Assembly (NCBI RefSeq): GCF_029541745.1
Contig: NZ_CP089746.1
Span: forward strand, 6,023,559 to 6,087,558
Origin: Streptomyces sp. LX-29
GTDB taxonomy: Bacteria; Actinomycetota; Actinomycetes; Streptomycetales; Streptomycetaceae
Length of the DNA: 64,000 bases
Reading direction: 5' to 3'
Position numbers and translations under genes: made by a program. This document shows positions 59,069 to 64,000 of this stretch, in pieces. The notes beneath the pieces were generated by a model that saw only the letters and a program-made list of their open reading frames with translations, ran no database searches and was not told the DNA's origin. Within the stretch, counting starts at the first letter, position 1. Each line of letters begins with the position of its first letter.

Positions 59069-60088
59069 GTGAGGACGGGCGCGAAACAGGTGGCGGGCGG
59101 CGAAGCGGTGTGTACCGTGCGCGGCCTGGTCAAGACCTATCCAGCCGCGCGCTCGCGTCGGGGGGTGCCGGCGGCGCCGGCCGTACGAGCGAGCGACGGA
59201 GTGGACCTCACCGTCGAGCGGGGTGAGGTCTTCGGACTGCTGGGGCCCAACGGGGCCGGAAAGACGACGCTCGTACGGCAGCTGACGGGCCTCCTGCGGC
59301 CCGACGAGGGCAGCGTCGAGGTGCTCGGCCACGATCTCGTACGCCACCCGGAGCGGGCGGCGCGCCTGGTCGGCTACCTCGGACAGGAGTCCTCGGCGCT
59401 CGACGAGCTGACCGTGTCGCTGGCGGCCGAGACGACCGGACGACTGCGCGGCCTGGACGCGCGCGCGGCCCGCGCCGAGCGGGACGCGGTGCTGGACGAG
59501 CTGGGGCTGACGGAGATCGCCGGGCGGCCGCTGAAGAAGCTGTCCGGCGGCCAGCGACGGCTGGCGTGCGTGGCCGCGGCCCTGGTCGGCGAGCGGCCCC
59601 TGCTGGTGCTCGACGAGCCGACGAGCGGCATGGACCCCATCGCGCGGCGTGCGGTGTGGACCGCGATCGACCGACGCCGCGCCGAGCGCGGCACCACCGT
59701 CCTGCTCGTCACCCACAACGTCATCGAGGCCGAGACCGTTCTGGACCGGGTCGCGGTCATGGAGCGCGGCAAGGTCATCGCCTGCGACACCCCGGCCGGC
59801 CTCAAGGCGCTGGTCGCCGACGAGGTACGGGTCGAGCTGGTGTGGCGCACCGACGCCCCGCTGCATGTGCCGGAGGTCGCCGCGCTGCGTGACAGCGCGC
59901 GGGAGTCCGGCCGGCGCTGGCTGCTGCGGCTCGCCCCGGAGGAGGCGCGCGCCGCCGTCGCCGCGGTGACCGGCGGCCCGGCCTTCGCCGCGCTCGACGA
60001 CTTCACCCTCGCCACGCCCAGCCTGGAGGACGTCTACCTGGCGCTGGGCGGCCACGCCGAGGGCAAGGAGGGGCTGGTGAAGGCATGA
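59069..60088 (+). CDS. ABC transporter ATP-binding protein
   Basis: A 339-residue exporter-type ATPase with all catalytic motifs intact: Walker A GLLGPNGAGKTTLVRQLTG, signature KLSGGQRRLA, Walker B LLVLDEPTSGMDP and H-loop LLVTHN. The C-terminal 90 residues are the extension usual in ABC-2/daunorubicin-resistance-like ATPases. TACCCT (59055-59060) eight bases before the GTG suggests a leaderless start. The permease gene lies 134 bases downstream. The substrate is unknown. Confidence 0.92.
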   Translation: MRTGAKQVAGGEAVCTVRGLVKTYPAARSRRGVPAAPAVRASDGVDLTVERGEVFGLLGPNGAGKTTLVRQLTGLLRPDEGSVEVLGHDLVRHPERAARLVGYLGQESSALDELTVSLAAETTGRLRGLDARAARAERDAVLDELGLTEIAGRPLKKLSGGQRRLACVAAALVGERPLLVLDEPTSGMDPIARRAVWTAIDRRRAERGTTVLLVTHNVIEAETVLDRVAVMERGKVIACDTPAGLKALVADEVRVELVWRTDAPLHVPEVAALRDSARESGRRWLLRLAPEEARAAVAAVTGGPAFAALDDFTLATPSLEDVYLALGGHAEGKEGLVKA

Positions 60089-60222
60089 CCCGCCGCCGTG
60101 CGGGCGGCCCGCGCCGCGCGCCCGCCGGCACCTCCGTGCCGGGTGCCCGGACGCGCCGGCCCCGCCCCGTCCGACCCCAGTGACCGCATCGAAGAGGAAG
60201 AACTGAAGAGGAGCCGCGCAAC

Positions 60223-61053
60223 GTGACTGCCGTGCCTCTGGAGGCCCCGCCCCGCGACCGCACCCGTTCGCGGTCCGGCGCCGGCGCCGCCCGCGAAGCC
60301 GCCCCGCTCGCGGCGCGGGCGCGGCTGCTGCCCTCCCTCGCCGCCGTCTACCGGGCGCAGCTCTCACGGGCCCGGGTGGCCCGCATCCCGCTGCTGTTCG
60401 TGGCCACCTTCCAGTCCGTCGGGATCATGATCCTGATGCGCGGGGTGGTCGACGGCGGCAGCGAGGCACGCGCGGTGGTCGCCGGCTCCAGCGTGCTGGT
60501 GGTGGCGTTCGTGGCGCTCAACCTGTTGGCCCAGTACTTCGGCCAGCTGCGGGCCAGCGGTGGACTCGACCACTACGCGACGCTGCCGGTGCCGCCGGCC
60601 GCGGTGGTGCTCGGCGCGGCGGCGGCGTACGCCTCCTTCACCGTGCCCGGCACGGTGTTCACCGCGGTGGCGGGCAGCCTGCTCTTCGGGCTGCCGCTCG
60701 GCCACCTGTGGGTGCTCGCCGTGGTGATCCCGCTCTCCGGTGCCGCCCTGGCCGGGCTGGGCGCCGCGCTCGGCCTGTTCGCGCCACGGCCGGAACTGGC
60801 CACCCTCTGCGGCCAGCTGGGCATGTCCGCCGTGCTGCTGTTGGGGGTGCTGCCCGCGGAGCGGATGCCCGCGGTGGTGTCGTACGCGCGCGATCTGCTG
60901 CCGTCCACGTACGGTGTGGAGGCGCTGGCCCGGTCCTTCGACGCGCGGCCCGACTGGCTGCTGATCTGTGCCGATCTGGGCGTGTGCGCGGGGGTCGGTG
61001 TCGTCTCGCTCGCCGCCGCCACCTGGGCCTACCGCCGGGCTGCGGTGCGGTGA
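60223..61053 (+). CDS. ABC-2 type transporter permease
   Basis: A 276-residue membrane protein with six hydrophobic segments after a 45-residue basic, Arg/Ala-rich N terminus. The order and the segment LLGVLPAERMPAVVSYARDLLPSTYGVEALAR (seen as LLPSTYGVEALAR) are typical of ABC-2 permeases. It is the evident partner of the ATPase upstream. GAAGAGGAGC before the GTG is a strong ribosome site. Confidence 0.9.
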   Translation: MTAVPLEAPPRDRTRSRSGAGAAREAAPLAARARLLPSLAAVYRAQLSRARVARIPLLFVATFQSVGIMILMRGVVDGGSEARAVVAGSSVLVVAFVALNLLAQYFGQLRASGGLDHYATLPVPPAAVVLGAAAAYASFTVPGTVFTAVAGSLLFGLPLGHLWVLAVVIPLSGAALAGLGAALGLFAPRPELATLCGQLGMSAVLLLGVLPAERMPAVVSYARDLLPSTYGVEALARSFDARPDWLLICADLGVCAGVGVVSLAAATWAYRRAAVR

Positions 61054-61113
61054 TTCCGACACAGTGGCCCTCCTGCCGACATGCCCACGCCACTCACCTG
61101 GCACGATGACGGG

Positions 61114-61767
61114 GTGACCGCACCGTTGACGCCGCACGACGAACCCGCCCCCGGCCCGGAGTCCGCCGGGGACGAGACCCCGTACGCCGCCCATACCCCC
61201 GAGCCCGCCCCGGAGGACCAGGCCGCGGCGGAGGACGAGCGCGGGATGCGCGCCGAGGTGTTGGAAGCCGCGCTGGTCGGCCTGGCCGTCGCGGTCACCG
61301 GGGTGCTGCTGGGCCTGCTGTGGCTGTGGCTGGCGCCGCGCGTGCCGCTGTACACCGACGGCCAGAACATCTATCTGATGAACGCCGAGGGCGAGGAGCG
61401 GGTCGGCGCCGACGGCACCTTCGTGCTGCTCGGGCTCGGCATGGGCCTGGTGACCGCCGGGGCGGTCTTCTGGTTCCGGCGGCGTGGCGGCATTCCGCTG
61501 GTCGTCGGCCTGGCGGTCGGCTCGCTGATCGGCTCGTACCTCGCATGGAAGGTCGGCCTCTGGCTCGACCCGAACGCCGACATGGTGGAGAGCGCCAAGG
61601 AGGCCGGCAAGGGCGCGACCTTCGACGGCCCCCTCCAACTCCAGGCCAAGGGCGCGCTGCTCGCCTGGCCCGTCGCCGCCATGGGCGTCCACTTGGCCCT
61701 CACCGGCCTCTTCGGCCCGAGAGACCCGGAACCGGACCCGGACTGGTCCCACCAGCCCCAGGGCTAG
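61114..61767 (+). CDS. DUF2567 membrane protein
   Basis: A 217-residue protein with an acidic N terminus (about 45 residues), four membrane helices and the segment VPLYTDGQNIYLMNAEGEERVGADGTFVLLG, of which LMNAEGEE and GADGTF are recognisable DUF2567 features. Function unknown. The GTG at 61114 is preceded six bases earlier by CACGAT; an ATG at 61081 is the alternative. It follows the ABC permease by 60 bases and could assist it. Confidence 0.8.
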   Translation: MTAPLTPHDEPAPGPESAGDETPYAAHTPEPAPEDQAAAEDERGMRAEVLEAALVGLAVAVTGVLLGLLWLWLAPRVPLYTDGQNIYLMNAEGEERVGADGTFVLLGLGMGLVTAGAVFWFRRRGGIPLVVGLAVGSLIGSYLAWKVGLWLDPNADMVESAKEAGKGATFDGPLQLQAKGALLAWPVAAMGVHLALTGLFGPRDPEPDPDWSHQPQG

Positions 61768-61796
61768 CCCACTCTCACGACGACGGCCACCCCGTC

Positions 61797-61874
61797 CCGC
61801 CGCGACGGCGGGCCGGCCACTCTCCTTCCGCCGCGACGGCGGGGTCGCCCCCCCCATTCCGCCGCGATGGCGAG
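61797..61874. repeat. 31-bp tandem repeat of small hairpins, three copies
   Basis: CCGCCGCGACGGCGGG starts at 61797 and 61828, and a variant, CCGCCGCGATGGCGAG, at 61859, an exact 31-base period. Each unit folds as CCGCC and GGCGG with a five-base loop. It lies between the convergent DUF2567 and bL37 genes and may act as a two-way terminator. The rest of 61875-62024 shows nothing coding. Confidence 0.75.
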
Positions 61875-62024
61875 ACGCTCAACGGTGGAGTCCGGCGGTG
61901 CCAGGCCGACACCAGCCCTCGTGCGCTCGGCGACTGACATCGGCCGAACCCGCCGGGCTCACCCCCTACCGCGGGCACCGGGCCCTACCGACCCGCTCGC
62001 GCGGAGCGGCCCGCGCGGCGAGCG

Positions 62025-62099
62025 CTACGCCGGGCGACGTCCGTGGTTGGCCCGGCCCTTCTTGAGGCGCCAGCGGCGTTTGCGGGTCTTCTTGGACAT
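62025..62099 (-). CDS. 50S ribosomal protein bL37, 24 residues
   Basis: A very short, highly basic protein: starts MSKKTRKRRWRLKKGR and ends ANHGRRPA. The ANHGKRP-type ending and size match bL37, the actinobacterial ribosomal protein found in mycobacterial 50S structures. The ATG at 62099 is preceded by GGGGAGGA at ribosome-site distance. It is easily missed by gene finders because of its length. Confidence 0.85.
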   Translation of the reverse strand: MSKKTRKRRWRLKKGRANHGRRPA

Positions 62100-62191
62100 G
62101 ACGGTCCTCCCCGGGTGGGACGCGCGGACGGCGTCCCCCTCTGCTACCTAGCCGAGCCGGGCGGAACCGTCCAGGGTCCGGGAGGGGGCGT

Positions 62192-62701
62192 TCAGAAGCG
62201 GGCGATGGGGGCGACCACCGCGTCGGTGAGGGCCGCGAGGTCGGCGGGGGAGAGCTCGACCTCCAGCCCGCGGCGGCCCGCCGAGACGCACACCGTGGGG
62301 TGCCCGGTCGCTGAGGCGTCGAGCGCGGTGGGCAGCCGCTTCCGTTGACCCAGGGGGGAGATCCCGCCCCGTACGTAGCCCGTGGTGCGCTCCGCGGCCG
62401 CCGGGTCGGCCATGGCGGCGCGCTTGCCGCCGACCGCCGCCGCCAGCGCCTTGAGGTCGAGCGAGGCGGAGACGGGCACGATCGCCACCGTCAGCGCGTC
62501 GTCGACGGAGGCGATCAGCGTCTTGAAGACCCGCGAGGGATCCACGCCCAACGCCTCGGCGGCCTCCTCGCCGTACGAGGGGGCGGCCGGGTCGTGGTCG
62601 TAGGCGCGCACCGTGAAGTCCGTGCCCGCCGCCGTCAGCGCGACCGTCGCCGGGGTCGAGCCGCCGGAGCCGGTGTTCTGCTTCCTGGACTTCCTGGCCA
62701 C
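62192..62701 (-). CDS. ybaK: YbaK-type Cys-tRNA(Pro) deacylase
   Basis: A 169-residue editing enzyme that hydrolyses mischarged aminoacyl-tRNA such as Cys-tRNA(Pro). The family pattern is seen in DPSRVFKTLIASVDDALTVAIVP with the key Lys, LDLKALAAAVGGKRAAMAD, and TTGYVRGGISPLGQRKRLPT. The basic N terminus (MARKSRKQNTGSGG) is an added tail. It lies just upstream of bL37 on the same strand, suggesting a small translation-quality transcript. Confidence 0.92.
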   Translation of the reverse strand: MARKSRKQNTGSGGSTPATVALTAAGTDFTVRAYDHDPAAPSYGEEAAEALGVDPSRVFKTLIASVDDALTVAIVPVSASLDLKALAAAVGGKRAAMADPAAAERTTGYVRGGISPLGQRKRLPTALDASATGHPTVCVSAGRRGLEVELSPADLAALTDAVVAPIARF

Positions 62702-62725
62702 GGTGCGATCGCCTCCGGATGGTCG

Positions 62726-63466
62726 TCAGTTGGGGCTGGTGGGCTGCCGCGTCAGCTCCACGGCGGGCAGCGACGGGAGCTTACCGATCACCGCCGTCTC
62801 GGCGCGCAGCAGTTTCAGCTCCTCGGCCAGCCGGGAGGCGGTGTCCGGGGCCTGGAGCAGCCGCTGCTTGGCGGGGATGTCGAGCACCGCGGCGGCCGCG
62901 ACCAGATAGGAGACCACCGACGGCTCGTCGGGCAGCTCCTGGGTGCCGGACAGGCTCAACTCGCGCGCCCCGGCCAGTCGCTTCTGGTAGGTGCGGAAGG
63001 CCCGCAGCACGCCGTTGGCCAGCGCCCCGGCGCCCTCGCCCGGCTCCTCCGGCAACTCCTCGACCTCCCCGGTCAGGTACGGACCGGAGGCGTCGACGGA
63101 CAACAGCCGGAAGCGGGTGGTGCCGGTGGCGATGAGCTCGTAGGTGCCGTCGCGCTGCTCCCGGATGGTCGCCACGTCCGCCACACAGCCCACGGTGTGG
63201 AAGGCCAGCATGGGATCGGCGCCGAAGCCGGCCGCCGCGCCGCGGCGGGTGGGCGCGGTCGGGTCCGGTAGTCCGGGGGCGGTCGGGGCGACCTCCCGGC
63301 CGTCGCGGATGGCGATCACACCGAAGCGGCGCGGCGCCTCCTCGGGTAGCGCGGCGAGATCGCGCACCAGGGCGCGGTATCGCTCCTCGAAGACGTTGAG
63401 GGGCAGCACCAGACCCGGGAACAGCACGGTGTTCAGCGGGAAGAGCGGAAGGCGGGCGGACGTCAC
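62726..63466 (-). CDS. Lon substrate-binding-domain protein
   Basis: A 246-residue stand-alone LON N-terminal (LAN) domain protein without ATPase or protease parts. LPLFPLNTVLFPGLVLPLNVFEERYRALVRD is the family start, with VGCVADVATIREQRDGTYELIATGTTRFRLL further on (VGCVADV and GTTRFRLL recognisable). Such proteins are common in actinobacteria and their role is not settled. TAGGCT eight bases before the GTG fits a leaderless start. Confidence 0.9.
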   Translation of the reverse strand: MTSARLPLFPLNTVLFPGLVLPLNVFEERYRALVRDLAALPEEAPRRFGVIAIRDGREVAPTAPGLPDPTAPTRRGAAAGFGADPMLAFHTVGCVADVATIREQRDGTYELIATGTTRFRLLSVDASGPYLTGEVEELPEEPGEGAGALANGVLRAFRTYQKRLAGARELSLSGTQELPDEPSVVSYLVAAAAVLDIPAKQRLLQAPDTASRLAEELKLLRAETAVIGKLPSLPAVELTRQPTSPN

Positions 63467-63546
63467 GACGCGTAAGCCTAATGGCCGTAGGCCCGCCCGG
63501 TCCTTCCTCGGCCGTCACAACCCGGCGGTAACGGCCGTCTCCCCGG

Positions 63547-64000
63547 CTACTGCCGGCGCAGCAGCCGCGAGGCGCCCGCCGCCACCGTCGTCGCCAGGAT
63601 CCAGCCCAGCAGGACTAAGACCGCCGCCGCCCACTGGCCCAGCCCGTCCGGCCGCCAGTAGGTGTCCTGACCCAGGTCGATGACGGGCAGCAGCAGGTCC
63701 AGGGTGTAGAGGTACGCGTTCCAGTGCGGCGCCTCGCCCGGCTTGATCGCGTCCGGGCGGTGCCGGGTGAAGAAGACGGTGCTGATGGCCCACAGCACCG
63801 CCATCCACACCGCCGCCCGCCCGGGCCGGTAGCCGTACGCCACCGTCCAGTCCTGGAGGTAGCCCCAGAGCTTGCCGGCCACCGGGAGGGTCTCCCGGCG
63901 GCGGCGCTGCTTGGCCAGCAGCACCTCGCGCGCGTCGGCGTCCTCGCCGCTGGCCCGGAGGGCGTTCGCCAGCATCTCGTACGGGTCGGGGGCGTACTCG
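63547..64000 (-). CDS. C-terminal part of a membrane-associated protein, cut by the window edge
   Basis: The frame is open to the right edge. The visible part reads EYAPDPYEMLANALRASGEDADAREVLLAKQRRRRE, a helical repeat-like segment (seen as YEMLANALRASGEDADAR and LLAKQRRRR), followed by two hydrophobic helices (AAVWMAVLWAISTVFF and WAAAVLVLLGWILATTVAAG). This layout matches the streptomycete proteins called membrane-associated oxidoreductases, but the catalytic part is outside, so the function cannot be confirmed. Confidence 0.7.
   Translation of the reverse strand, partial: EYAPDPYEMLANALRASGEDADAREVLLAKQRRRRETLPVAGKLWGYLQDWTVAYGYRPGRAAVWMAVLWAISTVFFTRHRPDAIKPGEAPHWNAYLYTLDLLLPVIDLGQDTYWRPDGLGQWAAAVLVLLGWILATTVAAGASRLLRRQ

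Overview
The window is about 64 kb of very GC-rich DNA with many GTG starts, strong G/C preference at third codon positions and actinobacterial signatures: LL-DAP-type MurE, DivIVA-directed growth genes, SepF, an ileS T-box leader, bL37 and DUF3040/DUF2567 proteins. Gene content and order match the chromosomal core of a Streptomyces species around the division and cell wall (dcw) cluster. I see no prophage, insertion sequence, CRISPR array, tRNA or rRNA.

Layout. 1-7.8 kb: thiamine genes (thiS and thiO behind a TPP riboswitch, with thiE on the other strand), a ferredoxin-reductase-like flavoprotein, an Rv2175c-like DNA-binding protein, metF, a membrane protein with a Tyr/Gln-rich tail, and a CrtI-like oxidoreductase. 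8.2-12.3 kb: an ABC ATPase, a YhgE/Pip membrane protein and a TetR regulator, with a perfect TetR-type palindrome upstream. 12.4-14.6 kb: a HEPN-like protein, a methyltransferase and a DUF3040 protein. 14.6-15.3 kb: repeat-rich intergenic DNA. 15.3-21.1 kb (minus): moxR, DUF58 and transglutaminase genes, plus a beta-carbonic anhydrase.

21.2-40.3 kb (plus): the dcw cluster rsmH, a small bridging ORF, ftsL, ftsI, murE, murF, mraY, murD, ftsW, murG, ftsQ, ftsZ, then pgeF, yggS, sepF, yggT and divIVA, closed by a perfect hairpin terminator. These genes build lipid II, flip or polymerise it, and set up the Z-ring and polar growth. mraZ, murC, ddl and ftsA are not in the cluster. 40.5-48.3 kb: ileS (minus, T-box leader), a histone-H1-like/DksA fusion protein, lspA, an RluD-type pseudouridine synthase, a GNAT and a dienelactone hydrolase. 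48.4-53.2 kb (minus): PhoD, a DsbA-like thioredoxin, a membrane protein and a DUF2252 protein. 53.3-64 kb: dnaE, a small basic protein, an NYN-domain protein, an ABC exporter pair, a DUF2567 protein, the 24-residue ribosomal protein bL37, YbaK, a Lon-substrate-binding-domain protein and a truncated membrane protein.

Most of the window is conserved core. The points most worth a second look are a 19-C homopolymer that puts the ftsL tail out of frame, three 10-bp-phased MraZ-like boxes over the dcw promoter although no mraZ is present, two small ORFs that bridge operon genes by start/stop overlaps at both ends, several regular tandem-repeat arrays between genes, and a repeated promoter layout that predicts a dozen leaderless mRNAs.
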